DNA from: Vulcanimicrobiota bacterium
GTDB taxonomy: Bacteria; Vulcanimicrobiota; Xenobia; Xenobiales; JADMJV01
Reading direction: 5' to 3'
Length of the DNA stretch: 64,000 nucleotides
Assembly (NCBI GenBank): GCA_017307785.1
Contig: JAFKGI010000029.1
Span: forward strand, 36,007 to 100,006
Shown here: positions 18,746-26,694 of the stretch, piece by piece
Layout: the number at the start of each line of letters is the position of its first letter
How positions within the stretch are numbered: the stretch's first letter is position 1
Translations under genes and position numbers: made by a program
Notes under the pieces: model-generated
Databases searched by the model: none
The model's input: the letters and a program-made list of their open reading frames with translations, nothing else
What the model was told of the DNA's origin: nothing

Positions 18746-20346
18746 TTGCTTCGCGTAGGATGACGCAGCTTGCGCAGGGCCTTGGCTTCGATCTGACGGA
18801 TGCGTTCGCGGGTAACCCCGAACTCCTGACCCACCTCTTCCAAGGTGCGCGGGCGACCGTCTTCCAATCCAAAGCGCAACTGGAGAACTTTCTTCTCACG
18901 CACGGTGAGGTTCTCCAGGACGTCTTCCATTTTCTCCTTTAAAAGCTGTGTTGAGGCGGCTTCAGCGGGCGCCACCGCATCGGCGTCCTCGATGAAGTCT
19001 CCCAGGTGCGAGTCCTCTTCTTCGCCGATCGGCGTTTCCAGAGAAATCGGCTCCTGCGCGATCTTCATGATCTCGCGGACGCGCTCTTCGGCGAATTTCT
19101 TCTTCTTGCGGATCTCTTCCTGTACCATCGGATCTTCGGCCGAATACTCGCGGCCGAACTGCTTGGAGAGCGAAGAACGCACCTCTTCCACATCGATGGG
19201 ATACATTTCGCGCGTGATTTCTTCCACGCTCGGGTCACGACCGAGATCCTGCAGCAGCTGACGGCTGATGCGGATCAAGCGGTTGATGGTCTCGACCATG
19301 TGTACCGGAATACGGATGGTGCGGGCCTGGTCGGCCAGCGCGCGAGTGATGGCCTGACGGATCCACCAGGTCGCGTAGGTCGAGAACTTATAACCCTTGC
19401 GGTAGTTGAACTTTTCCACGGCGCGAATCAGACCGAGGTTGCCCTCCTGGATCAGGTCCAGGAAGAGCATGCCGCGGCTGATGTATTTTTTGGCGATGCT
19501 GACCACCAGGCGCAGGTTGGCCTCGATGAGCTTGCGCTTGGCTTCGGCTCCGTCGGCCACCAGGTGCTCGACCTGACCCAGGCGGATCAGGTGAGCGCGG
19601 CGTTCTTCGGTGGTGGCGCCACCGGAAACACCGGCGCTGACGTCGTCTTTGTAGACCTGTTTGCCACGCGACCAGAAGCGCTCGATGTGCTTGTGCTTCT
19701 CGAGCAGTTCTTTGGTGTCGTAAAGAGACTCGGGGCTATACTTGGCAGCTTCCAGGCGGTTTTTGACGGTGACCGCCGTCTTGCCGGTGGCGGCAAGCTT
19801 GTGCAGGGTTTCGTCGGGGTCGTCTTCGCCCTGGTCCAGGCGCGCCTGAGCTTCCAGGCCGGCGGCCGCCTCTTTGTCCAGGCTGGCCCAGACGCACAGC
19901 CACATGGGCTCGAGTTCCAGGATTTCACCCATGGCCTCGTCGCCTTTTTCGATGCGCTCGGCCAGCGAAACTTCTTCGTCCGGGCTCAAGAGATCGACGC
20001 GGCCGATCTCCTTGAGATACATGCGGACGGGATCATCGAGCGTGATGCCTTCGGGCACATACTCTTTTTTGGCGGCCTTCTTGGTGGTCTTGGCCGGTTT
20101 GACTTCTTCTTCGTCCGGTTCGTCGGCGTCGTCGACGACCTCCACGCCTTCATTGACGAAGCGCTCTAGAATCTCGTCAAACTGATCGGGACTGACTTCC
20201 AAGGTGGATAGAGCCTCGATGATTTCGTCATGAGACAACTGGCCCTTGGCTTTGCCCTTGGCTAGAAGTTTTTCAAGCGCCTGGGGGAGATCCAATTTCT
20301 CGCCAGCCTCCGCTTTGTCGGGTTTAGTGGGCATTTTCTTCGTCAT
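18715..20346 (-). CDS. rpoD: RNA polymerase primary sigma factor
   Basis: The 543-residue product is a group 1 sigma-70. Region 1.1 is the acidic N-terminal 60 residues, and region 1.2 contains DDPVRMYLKEIGRVDLLS. A non-conserved insert of about 130 residues comes before region 2 (NLRLVVSIAKKYISRGMLF, then FSTYATWWIRQAITRALAD, the -10 recognition part). Region 3 follows, and region 4.2 (FGVTRERIRQIEAKALRKLR) recognises the -35. A sizeable insert between 1.2 and 2 is known in proteobacterial RpoD and absent from Bacillus SigA. The ATG overlaps the dnaG stop (ATGA), giving the classic dnaG-rpoD arrangement. Confidence 0.96.
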   Translation of the reverse strand: MTKKMPTKPDKAEAGEKLDLPQALEKLLAKGKAKGQLSHDEIIEALSTLEVSPDQFDEILERFVNEGVEVVDDADEPDEEEVKPAKTTKKAAKKEYVPEGITLDDPVRMYLKEIGRVDLLSPDEEVSLAERIEKGDEAMGEILELEPMWLCVWASLDKEAAAGLEAQARLDQGEDDPDETLHKLAATGKTAVTVKNRLEAAKYSPESLYDTKELLEKHKHIERFWSRGKQVYKDDVSAGVSGGATTEERRAHLIRLGQVEHLVADGAEAKRKLIEANLRLVVSIAKKYISRGMLFLDLIQEGNLGLIRAVEKFNYRKGYKFSTYATWWIRQAITRALADQARTIRIPVHMVETINRLIRISRQLLQDLGRDPSVEEITREMYPIDVEEVRSSLSKQFGREYSAEDPMVQEEIRKKKKFAEERVREIMKIAQEPISLETPIGEEEDSHLGDFIEDADAVAPAEAASTQLLKEKMEDVLENLTVREKKVLQLRFGLEDGRPRTLEEVGQEFGVTRERIRQIEAKALRKLRHPTRSKWLKDYWMGQ

Positions 20347-22085
20347 CGAGCACCTTTGAGTCTACGCTGCAGTTGGGTATATTCTAAGTATTGTTCGTCG
20401 TCTGGAGGTAGAGTCCCGGCGGCGAGACCTTGCAATACGATAGGTCGCAAAGCCTCAAGTCGAAACTCGTCATACTTGTCGCGGAGACTCTGGACCAGTT
20501 TCTCCACATCCTCCGCCGTGCCGGTCGGAGGTGGCTCTAAGAGCAACTCCGTTAAGTCCGCGGAAGCTTCGGGGTCTTCGAGGTGAGGAGATAAATCCTG
20601 CAACTGTATGGGTTGGTCGCTGACCCGTACTTGCCAGAGTGCGGCAAATAAGGGCCTGAATCGGTCGCTCGTAATAATGGAAGGAGCCATCTGGGTGCGC
20701 ACCTGCTCGAACCACTCCGGGTGAGCGATGCAAACCCGGAACAGGCGAGCTTCCGGGCTTCTCGAGTCGATCTGACCCCGATGACGCTGTAGGACGGCTC
20801 CTTGTCGCTGGCTCGACAATCTCCATTGCACCCTGTTCTCGTTGATTCCGAGCACGTGGGCCACGCGAACCACGTAAGCCTGTTGGCGCACGGGATCCTG
20901 GATCTTGTCAAGTGCCGGGAGGACTTCGCGCGCGAAATCCTCCTTACCTTCGGGCCGGCTCAAGTCAAAACGCTGTTCATTTTGCGAGATGACGTAATCG
21001 ATCACCGAACTGGCAGAATCCAGCATTTGTTCGATTCCCGCTTTCCCCTCCCGCCGGGCCAGGGAATCCGGGTCTTCGCCGTCGGCCAGGGCGGCGATGC
21101 TGACGCGCAGGCCGGCTTGTTCAAACAGTTCGATGCCCTTGACGGTGGCGTTCTGGCCGGCCCGGTCGGCGTCATAAGCCATCACCACGTTCTTGGTGTA
21201 GCGGCGCAAAAGAGCCGACTGTTCGCTGGTCAGAGCCGTTCCCAGGCTGGCCACCGCGATGCCGCAGCCGACCTTGTTGACCGATACGACGTCCAGATAG
21301 CCCTCCACGATCAGGGCCCGATCTTGTTTGGAAATTTCGCCGCGATGCAGTTGCAGTCCGTAGAGATTGCGTCGCTTGCTATACAAAAAGGTCTCGGGGG
21401 AGTTGAGATATTTAGGCTGAGCGTCGTCGAGCACGCGTCCGCCGAAGGCGACCACCCGGTCCTGGATGTCGAAAATAGGGAAGATGATGCGCGCTCGCAG
21501 CATGTCGGTGAAGCGTCCGTTGCGCTCGCGCAGCACCCCGACTTCGTCGCCTTCTTCGGGCCGATAGCCGGAGGCCGTCAGCTTTTGCAGCAGGGCGGTG
21601 CCGCCGTTGGGCGCCCAACCCAGGCGAAAACGCTCGATGGTGGGCATGTCCAGGCCGCGTCGATAAAGATATTCGAGCGGCTCTTTGCCCAGCGGGCTCT
21701 TGATCAGTAGCTCGTGATAATAGTGCGAGCAGCGCTCCAGCAGTTCGAGCAGGCGCTTGCGGCGAGCGGATTCGGCGTCGTCCGTCTCCTCGACGACGAT
21801 TTCCACGCCCACCTCGTGGCCCAGGCGGCGCACCACTTCCGGAAAGGGCAGGCTTTCCACTTTCATGAGAAATTGGAAGAGTCCGCCGCCTTCACCACAG
21901 CCGAAGCATTTGAAGGCGCCGCGTTCGGGATTGACCCGAAAGGACGGAGTTTTTTCATTGTGAAAAGGGCACAGCCCCACAAAAGCCGAGCCGTTCTTGC
22001 GCAGTTGCGTATAACGACCCACCACGGCCACCATGTCGGCCAGGCGCAGAATCTCGTTGAGGGTTTCGTCAGGGATTTTCGGCAC
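20343..22085 (-). CDS. dnaG: DNA primase
   Basis: The 580-residue product has the N-terminal CHC2 zinc-binding domain (LCPFHNEKTPSF ... FKCFGCGEGGG, about residues 38-65). The core starts near YLYRRGLDM, and the TOPRIM catalytic centre is marked by LIVEGYLDVVSV and VMAYDADRAGQNA. The C-terminal 150 residues are the variable helicase-interaction region. It makes RNA primers for replication. The GTG start at 22085 lies inside the 3' end of the pseudouridine synthase gene (17-base overlap). The operon is rluB-type gene, dnaG, rpoD. Confidence 0.95.
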   Translation of the reverse strand: MPKIPDETLNEILRLADMVAVVGRYTQLRKNGSAFVGLCPFHNEKTPSFRVNPERGAFKCFGCGEGGGLFQFLMKVESLPFPEVVRRLGHEVGVEIVVEETDDAESARRKRLLELLERCSHYYHELLIKSPLGKEPLEYLYRRGLDMPTIERFRLGWAPNGGTALLQKLTASGYRPEEGDEVGVLRERNGRFTDMLRARIIFPIFDIQDRVVAFGGRVLDDAQPKYLNSPETFLYSKRRNLYGLQLHRGEISKQDRALIVEGYLDVVSVNKVGCGIAVASLGTALTSEQSALLRRYTKNVVMAYDADRAGQNATVKGIELFEQAGLRVSIAALADGEDPDSLARREGKAGIEQMLDSASSVIDYVISQNEQRFDLSRPEGKEDFAREVLPALDKIQDPVRQQAYVVRVAHVLGINENRVQWRLSSQRQGAVLQRHRGQIDSRSPEARLFRVCIAHPEWFEQVRTQMAPSIITSDRFRPLFAALWQVRVSDQPIQLQDLSPHLEDPEASADLTELLLEPPPTGTAEDVEKLVQSLRDKYDEFRLEALRPIVLQGLAAGTLPPDDEQYLEYTQLQRRLKGAR

Positions 22086-22767
22086 GCAGTGCCTCCACCT
22101 CGGCGGCGGTCAGCGCCCGACATTCCCCTTCGGGGAGTGACCCCAGTTGAATCGGCCCGAAGGCCACCCGGCGCAGCCACTGGACGGGGTGGCCGATCGA
22201 GGCCAGCATACGACGGACCTGGCGTTTTCTGCCCTCGCGCAAGTCGACTTGCAGAAAGTCCCGCAACCACTGCACCCGGCACGGGGCGGTCAGGCCGTCC
22301 TCCAGTTCCACGCCTTGCCGTAGTCGTTCCAGCACCGCGTCGGAAGGCCGGAAGCGCAAGCCGCAGTGATAAGTCTTCCAAACGTGTCGAGAGGGGTGAA
22401 GCAGTTTGTGAGTGAGTTCGCCATCGTTGGTAAACAGCAACAGTCCCATGGAATCGAGATCGAGGCGGCCGACGGGAAATATCCGCGGTAAATGGGTGGG
22501 CATGAGCCGCATGACGGTGTCGCGCCCTTGAGGGTCGGAGACGGTGGTGACGTAGCCGACCGGCTTGTTGAGCATCCAGTAGTGCAATCCCGAGGGCGGA
22601 ACCACCGGCTTGCCGTCCAGCAGCACCTCGTCGCCGGGCTCCAGGCACGTCCCTAAACTGACCACCTGCGAGTTGACCCGCACGCGGCCGTCCTCGATCA
22701 ACTTCTCGCAGGCACGCCGCGAGCCTATGCCGCAGCGGGCCAGATATTTTTGCACTCGTTCTTGCAC
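22069..22767 (-). CDS. rluB: RsuA/RluB-family rRNA pseudouridine synthase
   Basis: The 232-residue product has an N-terminal S4 RNA-binding domain (VQKYLARCGIGSRRACEKLI, VRVNSQVV) and the catalytic domain with LNKPVGYVTTVSDPQGR. The active-site Asp is in FPVGRLDLDSMGLLLFTNDG, and the family end REGRKRQVRRMLASIGHPV is clear. These enzymes modify a uridine in the large (RluB, RluE) or small (RsuA) rRNA. RluB is most likely from the S4 domain and size, but the exact member is not certain. It starts with GTG and heads the dnaG-rpoD operon, divergent from the ATPase cluster. Confidence 0.88.
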   Translation of the reverse strand: MQERVQKYLARCGIGSRRACEKLIEDGRVRVNSQVVSLGTCLEPGDEVLLDGKPVVPPSGLHYWMLNKPVGYVTTVSDPQGRDTVMRLMPTHLPRIFPVGRLDLDSMGLLLFTNDGELTHKLLHPSRHVWKTYHCGLRFRPSDAVLERLRQGVELEDGLTAPCRVQWLRDFLQVDLREGRKRQVRRMLASIGHPVQWLRRVAFGPIQLGSLPEGECRALTAAEVEALRAENP

Positions 22768-22819
22768 CCGGAAAACTACCGCGTACCTGGGCGCGCGTCC
22801 TGTCGCAGGAGGAGAATCG

Positions 22820-22846
22820 ATGAGAGATAGAAGAACCTTTAGCTAA
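22820..22846 (+). CDS. Candidate 8-codon leader peptide
   Basis: An AGGAGGAG ribosome site is followed by ATG and only eight codons (MRDRRTFS) before TAA. It lies 35 bases upstream of the next real gene. The ribosome-site and start context (GGAGGAGAATCGATG) is almost repeated at the downstream gene (GGAGGAAATCGATG). It could be a regulatory leader peptide, or a relic of a duplicated start region. There is no direct evidence that it is translated. Confidence 0.35.
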   Translation: MRDRRTFS

Positions 22847-22881
22847 ACCCTAAAACCCAAGAAAGCGTCGGGAGGAAATCG

Positions 22882-23967
22882 ATGGCGGACGAAAACCGGA
22901 TGACGATCATGCAGCGGCAGGTCGTCTATGATGCGGATGACTATACCTCCCGTGATACTTTGCAAGCCGCCCTCAAGCCCGAATTGGATCGCCAGCAAGA
23001 GCGAATCGGCGAACTCGAGGGACTGAAGAAGACGCAGGACTCGATCGCCAAGGAAATGAGCGAGGATCTCGTCCAGCAGAAGCCCATCTGGGAGTGTCTG
23101 CGCGAGGCCGCCAGCGGGGACCGTCAGAAATTCGGCCTGGCCATGCGCGGATTGCTCGAGCGTATCCCGGTGCTGCGCAGCAAGTTGCCCGAGCGGCCGC
23201 TCTCCGAGTTGCTTCAAGAAAAGATTCAGATCACCGAGACGCGCGTGCGCGAAGTCGGCAGTTTCCTCGATCGCATGGAGTCTGAGGTCGAGAACGTTCG
23301 TCAGGACATCTCTCGTCTCAACAAGAAGATGCTGATGGCCACCCAGAACAAGGAAAAGGCCGCTCAGTATATTCTCCAGCTCAAGGAGATCGAGAAGCAG
23401 CTGACGGCTGAAGTGGACTCCATGGGCGCGGAAACGACCGTGGCCAAGCGCGAGAAGCAGACCGAGCTGGACGAAGTTCGCCGTCTCATCAGCGAGCATG
23501 GCGGTAAGCTGCGCCTCTACGCCAACGCCGACGAACGCATCCACAGCATCGTCAAAATGAACAACAACTTCCTGGAGCTGCTCAACAATCTGCACAACAA
23601 TATGCAGAACATGTATGACTCCGGTCAGGAAGTGCTGGACGAATTGCGCGGCAACCTGGCGTCGCTGTCGACGGCCACCGAAGCCAGCGAAATCACCATG
23701 GATATGCAGAAGGCCATGTCTTCGCTCAAAACCAGCGTCAACAAGGTGGCCACCCTGGCCTCTCAAACCAGCCTCTATCTGACCTCCAACGTCGAGAAGC
23801 TCACTTCGGAAATGCGCATCTACGACGAAACCACTCAGCAACTGGTCGAGCAGAACCTGGCCGCCGAGCGCGCGATTCAGGAGAAGCGTCTGGACGAGAC
23901 CCTGCGCATGGCGCGCGAACAGCTGAGTGGAGGGGGAAGCCACCAGGCGGCACTGCCGGGAGAGTAG
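22882..23967 (+). CDS. Coiled-coil protein, first gene of the AAA+/Hsp90-like cluster
   Basis: The 361-residue product is almost wholly helical and strongly charged, with long heptad-rich stretches (about 30-60, 100-220 and 240-345). It has no signal peptide or membrane helix. The arrangement of helices is faintly like TelA/KlaA toxic-anion-resistance proteins, but I cannot support that assignment. The ATG at 22882 has an excellent GGGAGGAAA ribosome site. The next gene starts three bases after the stop. A cytoplasmic scaffold or adaptor for the two ATPases downstream is inferred only from operon position. Confidence 0.7.
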   Translation: MADENRMTIMQRQVVYDADDYTSRDTLQAALKPELDRQQERIGELEGLKKTQDSIAKEMSEDLVQQKPIWECLREAASGDRQKFGLAMRGLLERIPVLRSKLPERPLSELLQEKIQITETRVREVGSFLDRMESEVENVRQDISRLNKKMLMATQNKEKAAQYILQLKEIEKQLTAEVDSMGAETTVAKREKQTELDEVRRLISEHGGKLRLYANADERIHSIVKMNNNFLELLNNLHNNMQNMYDSGQEVLDELRGNLASLSTATEASEITMDMQKAMSSLKTSVNKVATLASQTSLYLTSNVEKLTSEMRIYDETTQQLVEQNLAAERAIQEKRLDETLRMAREQLSGGGSHQAALPGE

Positions 23968-23970
23968 TCG

Positions 23971-25035
23971 ATGGCAATCCCCGCCCCCGAATACGAGCGC
24001 GAGCAACCCCAGGCGGCCCCCACTCACGGCGTAGATCCCACTCAATATCGCATCCTGTTGCGAGACGCGGATGCCGATAGTTTTTTGGATTTCTTACGCA
24101 AGCTAGTTAAGGGTGGCCGTCTCAACCAGTTCTACCCGAACCCGAACGGGCTGGATAACCTCTATCGCTTGATGGCGCCCAGCGGCAACCTGGGCATCGA
24201 TCCGGAGATCCGTATCAATCCGCGCTGCGGGCTACCCTCGGAGCCGGATATCGGGCGGGTGCTGGCTGACAAAGAGGCTGCTCCTCGCTTTTTGGCGCGC
24301 AACGATACGGCCGAGGTCAATTCGCGCACCGATGACGCTTCGTTCAAGCTGCACCGGCGCATCCAGTATTTGCGGGACGTGAACAAAAGCGATTTGCCCA
24401 AGCGCATTCATCACGAACTGAAGCTGCGCAAAATCGATCTGGTGACCAAGACCGCTTCTTTCTATTCGATCTTTGAACGCTACGACCCGGGCGAGGGTGT
24501 CTTCACGCGCTACACCATCACCTTGCAGCATCAGGACTCGCGCTGGAGTAAGGCCCAGATCGAGATGCAGGGCGATGACCTGAAGGCCACCGAGGCTTTT
24601 CGCAACGTCATCTCTCGCTATCATTCGGATGAGGCGGAATTCGCCTTCATTCTTCTCTCCGAAGTGCCCGGCATCAAGGTGGAGGAAGTGGTGCGTGGAC
24701 GCGTGGGTCCGCTCTGGTTCAAGGAGGCGGACACCATGCCCGACGAGGTTCGCCAGTTGCTCGAGCAAAATCCGGGTAATTTCATCCTGAACTTTCCTTT
24801 AGAGCGGGTCGTCATCAACTCCAGCGCCAAAGAAGATCTGCAGGCCGATCCGTTTTCTCGCCTCTATCGCAATACGGTGGAAGGAGAGGCCAAGCAGTTC
24901 GCCTTGGAACGTTCTGAGAGATTGGGCTACCGGGTTTTCAAAGAGCGCAAGTTTTGCGTCACCAAGGCCATCGCCCAGCCTTTTCAGCAACTCCTGGCCG
25001 AGCGCAACGCGCGCTGCATCGTGTACACCATCTGA
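23971..25035 (+). CDS. Unidentified protein of the AAA+/Hsp90-like cluster
   Basis: The 354-residue product has no motif I recognise. It is soluble, with alternating strands and helices and many Arg/Asp pairs. After a short flexible N-terminus (about 1-20) there is a helical segment (SFLDFLRKLVKGGRL). Beta-rich sections follow (RYTITLQHQD, FAFILLSEVPGIKVEEVVRGRVG). The ATG at 23971 has a GGGAGAG ribosome site. Its TGA overlaps the ATG of the AAA+ gene (TGATG), so the two are translationally coupled and likely made in similar amounts. Function unknown. Confidence 0.7.
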   Translation: MAIPAPEYEREQPQAAPTHGVDPTQYRILLRDADADSFLDFLRKLVKGGRLNQFYPNPNGLDNLYRLMAPSGNLGIDPEIRINPRCGLPSEPDIGRVLADKEAAPRFLARNDTAEVNSRTDDASFKLHRRIQYLRDVNKSDLPKRIHHELKLRKIDLVTKTASFYSIFERYDPGEGVFTRYTITLQHQDSRWSKAQIEMQGDDLKATEAFRNVISRYHSDEAEFAFILLSEVPGIKVEEVVRGRVGPLWFKEADTMPDEVRQLLEQNPGNFILNFPLERVVINSSAKEDLQADPFSRLYRNTVEGEAKQFALERSERLGYRVFKERKFCVTKAIAQPFQQLLAERNARCIVYTI

Positions 25036-26693
25036 TGAACCTGACCATTACCGACGAAGACCTTCAGCAAGAATTCCCCATTGTGCGGTCCCTGCTGAAA
25101 AACAGCATGGTGCCGGAACGACTGGCCAGTCTGGTCAGTGGCCCTTACGGTTACACGCACCAGCACCTGAATTTGCTGGACATTATGGAGCGCTATGGCG
25201 CGCTTATTTTAGAAATTCAGAAAGCTCTTTCCCACCGCATCGCCGCCGACCGAGACAGCGCCGGCTTCAGCTTCAAAAACAACCTGGACCCCATCGACTG
25301 GTCGTTCTGTAACCTCTATGCCGCCTACATCGCGGCCGAACACGCCACCGCCAGTTGTGTGACCCACCTGGGCAAAGCCCCCGAAGTGCGCGGTTCCATG
25401 AAGTCCCCCTGGGTCAAGCAGATCCGCGATTTCGAGGGCAATACCCTGATGCAGACCTGTCTGCAGGAGCTGACCTCCTTCCTGGATTTCCACAAGCATC
25501 ATCCTGACCCGGCTCGCAGCATCACCGAGCCGGACCAGTTGTTGGAAGTGGCCTCGGCTTTCTTTCAGCTCAAAGGCAACGCCGTCAAAGGTCAGGTCGA
25601 GGACGTGGAGTTCGAGCGCCATCGCCGGGCCGTGGAAAAGCTGCCCGTCGAAGTGTGCGGACGTGGTTACCGCGGTCTGGAGCCGTCCACCACCGCGAAA
25701 GAGGAAGAGCCGGCCGAACTCTTGCCGGTCTGGCCCGAAGACGTGGTGGGCAATCAGGAATACCTGGCGGCCGGTCTGCGCCTGGCCCGCGATGTGGCCG
25801 GTTACGATTTCGAAGCCAAGCGCAACCCCAAGAAGCTCAATCCCGTGCTCTTTGGACAGGGCTCGCCCGGTTGCGGCAAGACCATCACCGCCCACGCCAT
25901 CGGCAATTACTTCCTGAAGTATTGTAAGGAACGCGGGGTGGCGGCGCGCTTTCTGGTGATCCGGCGCACCGACTGGGCTTCCAGCTTTCAGAACGCCAGC
26001 GCCACCCAGCTGATCAAGATCTTCAAGGAGCAGGTGCACGGCTTCAACGGAGTGGTAGGCGTCTACTGGCCCGACATCGACACGGCTTTCGCGGCCCGCA
26101 GCGACCCGGGCATGCGCTCGGAAGAATCGAATATTTTGGGCGCCAGCTTCGGGATTTTCGACGGCACGCTGATCCCCAAGAGCGGTAAGTGGTTCTTGAT
26201 GTGCGACGCCAACTACATGAATATGGATGAGGCTACCCTCAGCCGTATTTCCCAGGATCCGCACAAGATCAAGGGGCCCAACAGCGCCGAGGACTTCGTG
26301 GAATTGATGCGCGACAAGAAGCTGAAAGACTTCAGCGACATGCTCCAGCTCAGCGACGAAGAGTGGCTGAAAGTCGGCCAGTTGTGCATCGACTCCGAGT
26401 TCTCGGGGCGCAACGTGGAGGCCATCTGCCAGAGCATCCTGACCAAAATTCAGGACGTGGAGCCGCCGGCTGAGTATTACCAGGTAGGCTTCGCGGAACG
26501 CCAGCGCATTTTGCGCGAGATGGCCCGCCCCATGACCTACGCCGATATTCACGCCATGATGAAGCGCTTCAGCGAGTTCGAGATGGCCGCTGAGGAGCAA
26601 AACCAGGCGGACCAGTTCCAGACTCGCGTCAAAGAAATCGTGCTCAACCTGTCCGCTCAGAAGGCGGCTCTACAAACGCTAGGAGAGAAGTAG
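25035..26693 (+). CDS. AAA+ ATPase with novel N-terminal domain
   Basis: The ATG at 25035 overlaps the preceding stop and is preferred to in-frame starts further upstream. The product has 552 residues. About 1-230 is a helical domain I do not recognise. The AAA+ module follows, with Walker A GQGSPGCGKT (Lys282) and a Walker B-like VVGVYWPDID (Asp347, Asp349; the usual DE is replaced). A sensor-1-like WFLMCDANYMNMDEATLSRI comes next, and then a helical lid. A remodelling ATPase is likely; the substrate is unknown. The non-standard Walker B could slow hydrolysis. It sits between an unknown protein and an Hsp90-like ATPase in one operon. Confidence 0.8.
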   Translation: MNLTITDEDLQQEFPIVRSLLKNSMVPERLASLVSGPYGYTHQHLNLLDIMERYGALILEIQKALSHRIAADRDSAGFSFKNNLDPIDWSFCNLYAAYIAAEHATASCVTHLGKAPEVRGSMKSPWVKQIRDFEGNTLMQTCLQELTSFLDFHKHHPDPARSITEPDQLLEVASAFFQLKGNAVKGQVEDVEFERHRRAVEKLPVEVCGRGYRGLEPSTTAKEEEPAELLPVWPEDVVGNQEYLAAGLRLARDVAGYDFEAKRNPKKLNPVLFGQGSPGCGKTITAHAIGNYFLKYCKERGVAARFLVIRRTDWASSFQNASATQLIKIFKEQVHGFNGVVGVYWPDIDTAFAARSDPGMRSEESNILGASFGIFDGTLIPKSGKWFLMCDANYMNMDEATLSRISQDPHKIKGPNSAEDFVELMRDKKLKDFSDMLQLSDEEWLKVGQLCIDSEFSGRNVEAICQSILTKIQDVEPPAEYYQVGFAERQRILREMARPMTYADIHAMMKRFSEFEMAAEEQNQADQFQTRVKEIVLNLSAQKAALQTLGEK

Positions 26694-26694
26694 A

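Noticed and set aside
22843..22862. Telomere-like CTAAACCCTAAAACCC
   Set aside because: Only about two imperfect units; too short to be a real repeat array.
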